This document shows positions 24,103-36,125 of a DNA stretch of 64,000 nucleotides, piece by piece. The stretch is from NCBI GenBank assembly GCA_036873135.1, contig JAPTYO010000001.1, forward strand, positions 25,597,774 to 25,661,773, given 5' to 3'. A program made the position numbers and the translations under genes. The stretch's first letter is position 1. The number at the start of each line of letters is the position of its first letter. The notes under the pieces were generated by a model. The model made no database searches and was not told where the DNA came from. It saw only the letters and a program-made list of their open reading frames with translations. The stretch is from Clarkia xantiana subsp. parviflora (taxonomy: Eukaryota > Streptophyta > Magnoliopsida > Myrtales > Onagraceae).

Positions 24103-24936
24103 CAGTGTTTTGAAAACCGGACCGGACCGGCGGGCGGACCGGGTTGAACCGCGAACCGGGCGTAGAGCCGGTCCGGTTCCGGTAAAAGTTTGGGTGGCAG
24201 ATCGAACCCGATTCGAAGAGAGAAAACCCGGCCGGACTGGGTTTGACCGGTAGAAACGCTACCAGTCCGACCGGGAGAAAGTAAAAAAAAAAAATCTTAA
24301 TTAAATTAAATCGAAGCACTACAGAACGATGAAGAAAAAAAGGTTAGTCTTCACTTCAACAGCCGCAATAGCCTAGGGTTTCTTGTTCTTCTCTCCTCTA
24401 CTAGCCAAGGAGGGATTTCCACCGTGAATGTGCCTCCTCTGCTCGCTCTCCTTAATCCTTTGTCTGAAAAGACGATTTGATTTCGAAATATCATAAATGA
24501 TAGGTATCGATTAAGATCAAGAACCACAAGATTGCAAGATTACAAGACCTCCAAACGGTGGATGGGCTTCTATATTCAAGAATCAACAGATTGAAGGTTT
24601 TGTATAAGGATTTATTTTAAAATGGAATGTAATTGAAGATATCGATGTGGCTCACCAGTTCGTCATGCTGCTCGATTTCTAGAGGCTGAAATATGTTTGA
24701 GCGCATGTGATTTATGCTGAAATAAGAGAGATGGGTAGAATCGAGACTTCCAAAGATGTGTAGACCTCCAGACCCCGAGGGATTTTCTTCTTCGTCTAAG
24801 TTCTATGGAGAATGAATCCTAATATATGAACTTATTAACCTGAACACCGAACAAGGACTTGAACCGGGTTGGGCCGGTTGAACCGGAAACCGGCCATCTT
24901 ACCAGTTCAAGGGCCGGTCCGGTTTTCAAAACACTG
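24103..24936. mobile_element. hAT-type MITE inside a pTAC14-like exon
   Basis: The terminal inverted repeats are CAGTGTTTTGAAAACCGGAC and its complement. The flanks are an 8-bp duplication, CTTGAGAG (24095-24102) and CCTGAGAG (24937-24944), with one difference. The subterminal sequence is rich in CCGG words. It is 834 bp without a transposase frame. Copy 1 of the gene has lost the matching exon, so whether the insertion predates the duplication cannot be told. Confidence 0.92.
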
Positions 24937-25060
24937 CCTGAGAGCTTCATATGGGCAGTAAGTATAGCACAGTCACAATGCATCAACATTCAGATGAGGA
25001 TTGTTTCTCTTGTCCAGGATGCCGATACGAAAGATACCGAGCTTAAAACGACAAAATAAA

Positions 25061-25141
25061 TGTTGAGAGTGGGATTTGAACGCACGCCCTTTCGGACCAA
25101 AACCTTAATCTGGCGCCTTAGACCAACTCGGCCATCTCAAC
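25061..25141 (-). tRNA. tRNA-Leu(AAG), best-preserved copy
   Basis: 81 nt. The acceptor GTTGAGA/TCTCAAC pairs fully. The A box is TGGCCGAGTTGG, the anticodon stem CCAGA/TTTGG has one wobble, and the loop TTAAGGT gives anticodon AAG (read as IAG). The variable arm is of leucine type. The only clear flaw is a C in the T stem (GTGCG with CCCAC). On its own strand, ATCAAG lies just upstream, as in many plant tRNA genes, and TTTATTTT follows. It lies antisense in the intron-like gap of the pTAC14-like copy 2. Activity is possible but unproven. Confidence 0.7.
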
Positions 25142-26003
25142 TTGATGTTATTGTTGTTGATATTGTCTTACATATTTGATTTGAATTCTTTTTCTAACTG
25201 CTCCCATGCGTTGAATGTTTACCGAACTGTAGGGAGATATTTACCGTAAATGGATGTGAATAAAATATAGATTGTAAATTGAAATGCAGATATGCTAAAC
25301 CATTCCTTCCAACCCAATTGTTTCCTGCATGGCGTTTTAAGGATCGCATGCTTGAGGTCATGATAAACGTTGGGAAACGAATAAAAAAGGGTCACGAGGT
25401 TACAATTTGTTTCTTTTTTCCTAGAGTGACTAATTTATAACCTACTCTATGTGCTAGCTTGAACTTACATGGGTACTCAAGAGTGGTGAGAATCCATCGT
25501 CCTAACTACTTATTTTATCTTTGATTTTTCGACATATGACCCTAAATTACATGCCTGCCTGGGTAGAAGAATAATATGCTTATGCAAAGATACGACTTTT
25601 CATCAGCTGCAGTAAGCTGAATCTTCTTGACTTGTAGAAAAAGCTCCGTTCTATTCTCATTTAAGGCAGTAACATTACCAAAATCAGTTGAGCCCTGAAA
25701 ATTTTTGGTCGATTCATATGGTATCTTTCAAGCATTAATATTTTCTAAATATTGATAGTGTGAAGTACTGTGCGGAATCCATGGGATGCGATCTAGTTCT
25801 CAGAAAACGCTCGTCGTATTCATTTGGATTCGTACTTGTTAGCCTTTGGAATAGTTGGTCTTCCTTAGGAATATTACTACAACAGTATGGACCGAAGAAC
25901 CTCCTAACTGGACATGTCTTCTACTATATAGCTTGGTGAACTCATTATACTTTTTTTTGTGCAGGGTACCAGTCGAGTATTGGAGACAGATTTGTAGACG
26001 GAA

Positions 26004-28278
26004 TGTGAATAAAGCAGCAGGAGCACAACCTAGAGAGGAAATGTAGAAGATGAAGAAGGAAATAGTGGGAATCATTTCTTTATTGAAATGTAAAAGTAGT
26101 AACAAGAGTTTTGAGGGTAGATATATATAGTACCCTAAGTTGATGTAATTACACAAGATTCCTAAGTAGATAGCTAGTTACAGACACATCCTTAGATTTA
26201 TTTTTTCATACTATTCAATACTATTATCTCTATCATTATCCATGAAACTTTGTTTTCGTCCGAACTTATTTGAGACGAAAAATAGGTAACAATATCACAT
26301 TCAGCTTTTTAAAATACCACCTGGTAACCAGAGAAATATCCATGCCCAAGAAAACTGAAATCCAAGAGAAAAGAGAAAGCAATCTAGAAGTATCAAAAGA
26401 TCAAAGCTGAAGGAAGCTCAAATATACCAACAAGGACTAAGAAAATCCCACAACATCTTAGGCCATTGCAGTTAAAAGGAACAGATAATGAAAAGATAAA
26501 AAACAAAAGAGACCTGCCATATCCATCTTTTAAGAGAATGAATAAAAGATAGAACCTTCAAGAGTCTGGATCATGATGACAGCACATACTTCCAAAAAAA
26601 ACTAATTCAACAGGCATTTAAAAAAATTGTGCTGAAAAGAGCAGTCAAGAAGATTTCTCAGGTGTTAGAATAAAAACTGAACAACGAAATATTTGAGAAA
26701 AACAGCTAAGTGCTATCCTTAGAGGTAAATAACTGATCATCTTGTCATCTTAAGAAGAAAAGCAAACAGACTTCCAAGAGAAGAAGAAGAATAGGAAATA
26801 GAAAGCTTGGCATTGAGGGACTCTGTTTGAGCTTTGCACTTTTTTTTTTAAACGTAAACCTTTTTTTTAAGCAATGAAAAAGAGAAGAGAAGAAGTCTTA
26901 GAGAAGTTTTATTTTTAAAGATAACAAGAAGATCAGTAAGAAGATCATAAACTGATCATAGACAGAGTTTTAGAAGGATAAACAAATTGAAAATCTCATA
27001 AATCAGAAGCAGTTTTTAAAACATGACCAGAACTGAGAAACATTGAATAGAGCATTCTTGAGCTTGCTATAGCATTTCTCATGCCAGTAAATAAGTATTT
27101 ACTTTTTAGAATTTATCATATAAGATCAGCTAGAGAAGCAGGAGGTTAGACAAAGAAGGATAAATTTTGAGGAACCCAGAAAAGAATAGGCAAGACTAAT
27201 GTAGAAGAATCTTATCATTACTGTAAGAATTGTTTTTAAAAGATTGGCACTTGAGATGTAATAGAGAAAAACCAATCCCTTTGAATTTAATGAGATCATA
27301 ACCCGCGCCTTGATATTGATACCAAAGGAATCTCATAATCTCAGGAAGAACATAAAATATTTAAATCTTGAGACCATAACACTTTTCTGAAAATTGAATC
27401 ATTTGAGTAGAAAACCAAACCAAGCTGAAATGATCTGTTTTGAAACCAAAAGTTGATGTGATATTAACCACGTTTAAAGGATTTAAAGGAAGATTTAAGG
27501 GGATGATCTGATAGAGATAATAAGTACTAAGATAGTAAGAAAGCACATTACAGACTTATAAAGTTAGGCTTTTGAACAGACTGAATGGCAGCGTTGAAGA
27601 GATGGTCAAACTAAGCTATCTTACTGAGCTTTGATGTTGTTTGAGTGATCACTTCACTCTTGGTCAGCTGATGGCAGGAACCTGATAATGAAGGCAACAG
27701 TAAAGACGAGGAATCAGGTAAATTTGAGCCAATCAAGATAGAATTTAACAGTTGACCAGAAGTAGATTGTTTTTCAGGTTCACCAGAGTAGATATATTTA
27801 ATCTCTTTCTCAAAGGAACAAAGGACTTCTCAGTGATTGACTTTGTTAAAATATCAGCAATTTGATCAGTTGCTGATATATAGTTAACAAGAACTATTCC
27901 TTGTGATACAATATCCCTCACAAAGAAAAGATCTAACTCAACATGTATCATTCTTGAGTGGTGAGTCGGATTTGCTGAAATTGAAATAGCACTTGTGTTA
28001 TCACACCAGAAAACTGGTTGAACTGAGACTTGAATACATGGAGAAGAAGGAAATGTAAAAGTAGTTACAAGAGAAGAAATGTAGAAGATGAAGAGAATAA
28101 GGAAATAGCGGGAATAATTTCTTTATTGAAATGTACAAGTAGTTACAAGAGTTTTGAGGGTAGATATATGTAGTACCCTAAGTTAATGTAATTACACAAG
28201 AGTCCTAAGTAGATAGCCAATTACAGACACATCCTTAGATTTACGTTTTCATACTATTCAATACTATTATCTCTATCA
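26004..28278 (-). mobile_element. Internally deleted Ty1/copia element
   Basis: The 5-bp duplication CGGAA flanks it exactly (25999-26003 and 28279-28283), inside the pTAC14-like word GTAGACGGAACTG. The LTRs are inverted relative to the window, beginning TGATAGAGATAATAG on the minus strand; the matching cores are 26042-26235 and 28080-28278. On the minus strand the RNase H end follows the 5' LTR almost directly. The primer-binding site, gag, protease, integrase and RT are therefore gone, and about 1.5 kb of 3' sequence without a gene remains. Confidence 0.88.
27745..28060 (-). pseudogene. Copia RNase H C-terminal fragment
   Basis: Reading on the minus strand from about 28050: WCDNTSAISISANP, HHSRMIHVELDLFFVRD and ATDQIADILTKSI. 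These are the last conserved blocks of copia RNase H. The piece ends with a stop near 27745. It is the only coding remnant of the element at 26004-28278 and fixes the orientation of that element. Confidence 0.85.
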
Positions 28279-29140
28279 CGGAACTGTTCTTGCAGCTGCA
28301 AGAACACTGCCCACTTGGTCAGACAGAGATACTCCCCCAATCCCAAGTGTAGAAAGAAAAGCAACCAAGGAGTTGTAATATAAGAGTGCCAACAGATGCT
28401 TTCCCAATTTCCAACCACTTCTAAGCAAGACAAGAAAACACTAGGTAAGATCTGTTGATGTTTATTTAGTTGTTATTATTTAAGTAATTTTTATACATTC
28501 ACTGCGGCTTGTAGATTCATTGCCAGAAGCTAGTAGGACACCCGAGCTGCAATCAAGTATGTTGTCCCTGCCATTTTGCGCATCAGAATTTTAAATTTGC
28601 TGCAGTTGGGTGTTTATTGTCAAATACATTGCATTTGACAACCTCGTCTTTACTTGCAGGAATAAATTACACCAAAAGTTGTATATAGAGAAGGTGATCA
28701 ATGTGCTGGACATTTATCAAGATCTCATCTTGTTTTAGTTGCAGAGAAATTCCGAACGAATGTGGCCGTTCCACTTCTACCATCTGTTGCAACCGACAAC
28801 AAACATCACAAGGAGTGCAAATTGATCGTGTTTTTCAAATCTAGTGAAAAATCCCGCATAGAGAAGGGTGAAGCAGTATGAAGCTCCTGGTTGGAGTTTA
28901 CTATCTAATCTAATGCGATGATAGAACAACTTGTACAAGTTGCTCGCTGGGCAGGCGGGAAATGAGGCATAGTTGCTGTTAGTCGGTAGTTTTTCGTTAT
29001 TTGTTGCAATAATGCTAGTTTTAAGAGTTGATGAGAGAACACCATTTTTGAATGTTCGGATATGGTAATTTTCATATCTTCAGTGTTAGAGAGATGTAGT
29101 AGTAGTAGTAGTAGTGTTGCTTATTCTTCTTGGTTGTTTA

Positions 29141-30752
29141 GAGCACTTCCAACAGCAAGTGTCTAGTGCCTCCACATCAGCAACCACGTCACTGCCAACT
29201 CATTAAAGTGGCACTGCTACAGTATTTGCTACAGTAAATGGGACTGTAAAATTGGCACTCTCTCCAGTAGTGAAGACCAAGTTCCACTTCTACATTGGGA
29301 CCCACATAATTTCATAATTCAAATATAATTTTTGCATTATATATAAATTATATATCATTATATATAAATTATATATTCATATTTTTTTACAAATACAGAC
29401 ATGAATAAATAATGAGATTCAAGTATTAGATGTTTTAATTAAAAAAATAGGGAAAATATATACAAAATTATAAAAATGTAATTGAATTTTTTTAATAAAA
29501 ATATACATTTTTTTGAGTTAGTCAAAATTTATCAACTGTGAATCAAATATCTGGATTCCACTTTTGACCGACGTATGTTGTTATTCTGAAATTTGAAAAT
29601 CGACGTCTTTAGGGTAATAGTTCTATTATTTACGTACTATAATTTATTTTTTTAAAAAAATTACGTTTCTTTTGTAATTAAAAATGATAAAAACATTATG
29701 AATATAACATAAAAATGAGCACATTATTTTTTTAAATAATGATTGCAATAATTTAAAGTTACATTACAATAAATATAAAAACAATAAATTAAAGTTGTCA
29801 ACTAAAATAAATAAATAATTATATATATTTGAGATTACATAGAATTGTCACAAACATTACTAAATTGCCAGAGATGTTCGACCAAGTCCTGTTGTACTTT
29901 TTTATGTTTCTCTTTATCGTGTAACTAGATATTATTTTCGATATACATTTGATACGAGACCGGATATTATTGCATTAATCATGTGTTTTTATATATGATT
30001 TCCAATATATGTAAATTAGAAATATATTATATATACATCATTCTAAAAGTATAATTTTTATAATAATTTATCGTAAAAGATATATTTCTTTCATACAATA
30101 ATATAATATAATATAATACGTAAAATATATATATGCATTAAAATAATATAATATTTTGTAGTAATTATTTTCCATATTTAATAATTTGAAATGTTATACT
30201 ATTTCAAAATTTAGAATTAACGGTTATTCAACATGGTAACATATAAACAAATTAGATATGGAAATTTCGAAATTGATTCAAAGTTAAAAAGTAGTAATTT
30301 TGGTTCGTGTCGTTATTTATGTTACATAATATTCAAAATGACTGATTACGGCTCTTGTCTATCTGACTTAGCGTAACCGAATATATATACAATTAAAGAG
30401 ATGAGCAACACAATCGAATAAAATAATATTAAAAAGTTGGCACCAACATGAACAGTAACTTGGGAGTTCCTACTAGTAGGCACCGTCCCACTTCACTATT
30501 CACTCAATAATGGCAAAACAGTAATATTTGTAATCCTAGTCACGCCTAGTGGCTCCTAGTCAGCGTCCAGTGGCAAAAATTGGAACTAGGCACTCCCATT
30601 TTGGAACAAGGCACTCCTATTGAAAATGCAAGTGCCTATTTAATCATTACCAGTAGGGACCAACAGTAAATGACACTAGGCACTAGGCACTCTCTATAAT
30701 AATAAATTTACAACATGGAACTAGGCACTGGGCACTACTATTGGAAGTGCTC
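29141..30752. mobile_element. PIF/Harbinger-type non-autonomous element
   Basis: The terminal inverted repeats are GAGCACTTCCAA and TTGGAAGTGCTC, flanked by TTA on both sides (29138-29140 and 30753-30755), the Harbinger target. The subterminal regions hold many copies of AGTGCCT/AGGCACT words, mostly at the right end. The centre is very AT-rich and has no transposase. It sits in the 3' flank of the pTAC14-like copy 2; flank text on both sides continues the match to 23390-23480. Confidence 0.88.
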
Positions 30753-30927
30753 TTATGGCCAAACTTATTCCTTCCAGGTTGCTTCTAAAAAAGTAGCAGG
30801 TTTGATCTTGCAGAAAAATGAAAAGCTTGTTAAAAAAAAAGGATATTTCTATACAACGTCTAAACTTGAGGGATTAAAATGACATTTTGGCCTTTTTGTT
30901 ATTTATTTATTATATACTATTAAAATT

Positions 30928-33900
30928 GGACTAAACTATGGAACGGCCGCTGCTTCAAGCAGCCTAATTTCCACCAATTAGAGGCCTGTATTTAATGGCA
31001 AACTTGTAAATAACCAAAAAAGTGAAAAAATGCGGTTTAGTGGTTCTTGTCACATCATATCACATCACTTAAGTGAATTAGACCACGGTTCGAAGATTTA
31101 TCCAGACCGGATGTGAAGTTTTAAGTGACGTTTGAACTTGCCGTTTACTATACGTTCCGTTTTGGGTCTGTAGTCAGTCCAGTTTGACGGAGCTTCAGAC
31201 AGGGACGGAGCTATAAGGTCCAGAAGGGGCAATTGCCCCTCCTGAACTCCATGGATGCTCAAATAGATACTTATAAGTTTTTGATAAAAATTGACTTGCT
31301 TAAGTTTGCCCCCTCTGAAAATATGTGATAATGTAAGAGATTACTTGCTTGTCCATATGGTCAGATTTTGAACTGCAATGAAGAAAACAAAAATGTTGTT
31401 ATTTTTGTTTTTCCGCCATTGATGTTCTTCTCGTGGTTGATGAGGAAGATGAAGAGATAAGCAGGAGAGAGGGACAGAATCATCTTTTCCCTTTTCTTAA
31501 GATTATTTTTCAATAACCGTACCAAAAAGTAAGAGAGATAAAGACTATTCTTTACCCATTTATTTAATATATATATATTTATATTTTCATGACTGTGCAA
31601 AAGTTATCTTACTATTTATTAACTGCATACGTATTTCTATTCTAGTATAATTATGTTCAAATTTACTAAATTCTCTTTTAAATCACCGATTCTAGCCAAT
31701 AATTTTTTTCTATTCACTTATATTGATGTATACCTTAGGCATTATTTGGATAAATATATATTAATAATATCAAGTTATTTTTTTCCAATTATTTTAGGGT
31801 ATCAATTTATATGATTATATTATATATTATAATAGTAATGATAAGGAATATAATATTTAAAAAATTCAACCACTAAGGCATAGTGGAAATACTAAACCCC
31901 TAGTCAAGTTTACTGTAAACCTTATCCATACCCTAAATGAAAACCACCACCAGAGTAAATAAAAAAATAGACATTTAAATAATTAATTAATATTATGGAA
32001 TATAATTCATGCACATAAAATAATATTAGTTGCTACTGATTTCATATATCAATTGGAACAAATATAATAGAATTAAATATTAAATTTTAAAAAAAATTCA
32101 ACCACTAAGTCATAGTGGAAATACTAAACCCCTAGTCAAGTTTACTGTAAACCTTATCCATACCCTAAATGAAAACCACCACCAGAGTAAATAAAAAAAT
32201 GACATTTAAATAATTAATATTATGGAATATAATTCATGCACATAAAATAATTTTAGTTGCTACTGATTTCATATATCAATTGGAACAAATATAATAAAAT
32301 TAAATTTTAAATTTTAAAAAAAATTCAACCACTAAGGCATAGTGGAAATACTAAACCCCTAGTCAAGTTTACTGTAAACCTTATCCATACCCTAAATGAA
32401 AACCACCACTAGAGTAAATAAAAAAATGGACATTTAAATAATTAATTAATATTATGGAATATAATTCATGCACATAAAATAATTTTAGTTGCTACTGATT
32501 TCATATATCAATTGGAACAAATATAATAGAATTAAATATTAAATTTTAAAAAAATTAACCACTAAGGCATAGTGGAAATACTAAACCCCTAGTCAAGTTT
32601 ACTGTAAACCTTATCCATACCCTAAATGAAAACCACCACCAGAGTAAATAAAAAAATGACATTTAAATAATTAATTAATATTATGGAATATAATTCATAC
32701 ACATAAAATAATTTTAGTTGCTACTGATTTCATATATCAATTGGAACAAATATAATAGAATTAAATATTAAATTTTAAAAAAAATTCAACCACTAAGGCA
32801 TAGTGGAAATACTAAACCCCTAGTCAAGTTTACTGTAAACATTATACATACCCTAAATGAAAACCACCACCAGAGTAATAAAAAAATGGACATTTAAATA
32901 ATTAATTAATATTATGGAATATAATTCATACACATAAAATAATTTTAGTTGCTACTGATTTCATATATCAATTGGAACAAATATAATAGAATTAATTATT
33001 AAATTTTAAAAAAAATTCAACCACTAAGGCATAGTGGAAATACTAAACCCCTAGTCAAGTTTACTGTAAACATTATACATACCCTAAATGAAAACCACCA
33101 CCAGAGTAATCAAAAAATGGACATTTAAATAATTAATTAATATTATGGAATATAATTCATGCACATAAAATAATTTTAGTTGCTACTGATTTCATATATC
33201 AATTGGAACAAATATAATATAATTAAATATTAAAAAAATTCAACCACTAAGGCATAGTGGAAATACTAAACCCCTAGTCAAGTTTACTGTAAACCTTATC
33301 CATACCCTAAATGAAAACCACCACCAGAGTAAATAAAAAAATGACATTTAAATAATTAATTAATATTATGGAATATAATTCATGCACATAAAATAATTTT
33401 AGTTGTTACTGATTTCATATATCAATTGGAACAAATATAATAGAATTAAATTTTAAATTTTAAAAAAAATTCAACTACTAAGGCATAGTGGAATACTAAA
33501 CCCCTAGTCAAGTTTACTGTAAACCTTATCCATACCCTAAATGAAAACCACCACCAGAGTAAATAAAAAATGGACATTTAAATAATTAATTAATATTATG
33601 GAATATAATTCATGCACATAAAATAATTTTAGTTGCTACTGATTTCATATATCAATTGGAACAAATATAATAGAATTAAATATTAAATTTTAAAAAAATT
33701 CAACCACTAAGGCATAGTGGAAATACTAAACCCCTAGTCAAGTTTACTGTAAACCTTATCTATACCCTAAATGAAAACCACCACCGGAGTAAATCAAAAA
33801 ATGGACATTTAAATAATTAATTAATATTATGGAATATAATTCATGCACATAAAATAATATTAGTTGCTACTGATTTCATATATCAATTGGAACAAATATA

Positions 33901-34803
33901 ATAGAATTAAATTTTAAATTTTAAAAAAATTCAAACACTAAGGCATAGTGGAAATACTAAACCCCTACTCAAGTTTACTGTAAACCTTATCCATACCCTA
34001 ATTGAAAACCACCACCAGAGTAAATCAAAAAATGGACATTTAAATAATTAATTAATATTATGGAATATAATTCATGCACATAAAATAATTTTAGTTGCTA
34101 CTGATTTCATATATCAATTGGAACAAATATAATAGAATTAAATATTAAATTTTAAAAAAATTCAACTACTAAGGCATAGTGGAAATACTAAACCCCTAGT
34201 CAAGTTTACCGTAAACCTTATCCATACCCTAAATGAAAACCACCACTAGAGTAAATAAAAAAAATGGACATTTAAATAATTAATTAATATTATGGAATAT
34301 AATTCATGCACATAAAATAATTTTAGTTGCTACTGATTTCATATATCAATTGGAACAAATATAATAGAATTAAATATTAAATTTAAAAAAAATACAACCA
34401 CTAAGGCATAGTGAAAATACTAAACCCCTAGTCAAGTTTACTATAAACCTTATCCATACCCTAAATGAAAACCACCACCAGAGTATATAAAAAAATGGAC
34501 ATTTAAATAATTAATTAATATTATGGAATATAATTCATGCACATAAAATAATTTTAGTTGCTACTGATTTCATATATCAATTGGAACAAACATAATAAAA
34601 TTAAATATTAAAGGTTGTCAAGTGCAGCCACTACTATGCTGTTGGGTCACAGTACATCCAAACAAATTTAACGGGAGATCCTAACGCTGTTAAACCGGAA
34701 TTAGTCGAACTAGACCAGGCCGAAAATCATTAAACAAAATATTAAGAATAAAATATATTATTAATAGGCCGCATGAAGCAGCGGCCGCTCCGTAGTGTAG
34801 TCC
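30928..34803. mobile_element. Mutator-like element loaded with a satellite array
   Basis: Imperfect terminal inverted repeats of about 38 bp start GGACTAAACTATGGAACGG on the left and, inverted, GGACTACACTACGGAGCGG on the right. A perfect 9-bp duplication ATTAAAATT lies at 30919-30927 and 34804-34812, the Mutator length. No transposase is seen. About 31200-31330 (GGGGCAATTGCCCC nearby) looks like a fragment of another transposon end. The interior from about 31855 is a tandem array. Confidence 0.88.
31855..34612. repeat. Satellite array, 12 units of about 230 bp
   Basis: Units are recognised by CACTAAGGCATAGTGG at about 31870, 32101, 32329, 32559, 32789, 33020, 33243, 33474, 33702, 33933, 34164 and 34397, spaced 223-233 bp. 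The units are very alike, differing mostly by single bases and by A-run length. Each has the small hairpin CCACTA-AGGCA-TAGTGG, damaged in a few copies. No coding frame crosses it. Confidence 0.95.
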
Positions 34804-34813
34804 ATTAAAATTT

Positions 34814-35347
34814 GGGTTAATAACTAAAAAACTGTCCAAGGTTTACCCTATGTTAAAATTAGGTGTCTGAAGTTTGAAATGTTAAAATGAACTGTCCCAA
34901 GTTTCATTTTTGTTGAAATTTGGTGTCTATGTGCGTCTTTTCATCTCCATTCAATCATTTTCATCAACCCACCAACCCACTCATAATCCATCACTCTTTA
35001 CTTTTTCACAAAATCGTCAAATTTCACCTAAAAATTGAACATTAAAAAAAAAGTTTCTAGAAGAGTGGTGTGGAGACATTTTCTAAGGACATTAGAGCGA
35101 GATTTACTTGCCCGGATGTGACCTACTTTTTAGGTGAAGGTCCCGGCAAGATGAGGATAATGGAGTGTGTATGAGAGCTCGAATTCGCCAGACGGTTTCG
35201 TCGGAATTGACTTCTTTAAAGTAATCACTCTGAGACACCAAATTTTAACAAAAATGAAACTTGGGACAGTTCATTTTAACATTTCAAACTTCAGACACCT
35301 AATTTTAACATAGGGTAAACCTTGTACAGTTTTTTAGTTATTAACCC
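34814..35347. mobile_element. Mutator-like MITE with long TIRs, copy A
   Basis: 534 bp. The ends are GGGTTAATAACTAAAAAACTG and its complement, and pairing of the arms extends over more than 100 bp. The 9-bp duplication TTAAAATTT lies at 34805-34813 and 35348-35356. The left duplication overlaps the right duplication of the preceding Mutator-like element by eight bases. The same element recurs at 37428. Confidence 0.9.
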
Positions 35348-36125
35348 TTAAAATTTTATTGTGCAAGCCTGCAAGGGCTTTACCTGTACTCGCTCGTTTA
35401 AGTTCAAAGAACGCAGCTCAGGCAACCCGCCGCGACAGCAGCTCGATGACTACTTTCGATCTCTCTCATCTTCTTATAGTTTGATTTCAGACTGACGACA
35501 TCCTAATCTACCGACTGCGCTGCTTATAAGGACCTCAGAGTTTGGTTCAGCTCTACTCTGTTGACGGTTATTATATCAGCTCAGCAGTTGCCCACCACGT
35601 GTTTGTTGTTTTGCCAAAACCAGGTATGAGATGTGTTTTTTGTATAGCTTGTTTATTTATAAATTGATTGGGGGTGACAATGCACCTGATAGCTCAACCA
35701 ACCGGATTATAGGTTTTTAGCGTAAGTTAGGTATATACTTGGCAATATTAAGATTGAAACTTCTACACATTTTCACGTTAGTAGATTCACTCAGAAATTG
35801 GAGTTAACCGGAATATTCAGCCTTTTGGTTTATTAGGCTTGTGGTTGTACATGTTATGGTATGGATATAGAGGGGGCTTTATTAGTTCGTATTTTAGTTG
35901 CCACCAATTCGGGCTCGTGTCAGTATAAATGAACCAACTCTGCAGAATGGTTCTCTTCCTAGTCTATTGTTTTTGCTGGATATGTATATTATCCTACAAC
36001 TTTTAAGCCAACCATGATTACGGTCACTGCAAATGATAGGGTCTTGCAAAAGTTATTGCTGAAAATTCATTATTGTGATAATAGAACTTTGTTTGTTTGT
36101 TGAAGAGAGACAGACTGAGGAGAGG

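Larger units (their letters stand above)
23611..28738 (+). pseudogene. pTAC14-like SET-domain protein, copy 2 (broken)
   Basis: Second copy of the same gene, lacking exon 1. Pieces: 23611-23742 (DDNFWQ, with one extra T near 23681 that shifts the frame), 23885-23974 (EDLEELQDPALASTM), 24064-25020 (HSVVPLKLS, then FIWAVSIAQSQCIN) split by a hAT MITE, about 25290-25400 (NHSFQPNCF, one base lost before 25335), about 25540-25620, 25780-25900, 25965-26003 continued at 28279-28445 across a copia insertion, about 28505-28560 and 28665-28738. The missing exon 1 and the match of its flanks to 15475-15900 and 21700-23560 show a tandem segmental duplication. It carries many stops and cannot encode the protein. 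Confidence 0.85.

Noticed and set aside
31855..34612. Regular repeat array that could suggest a CRISPR
   Set aside because: The units are about 230 bp, almost identical throughout with no unique spacers, and lie inside a plant Mutator-like element.
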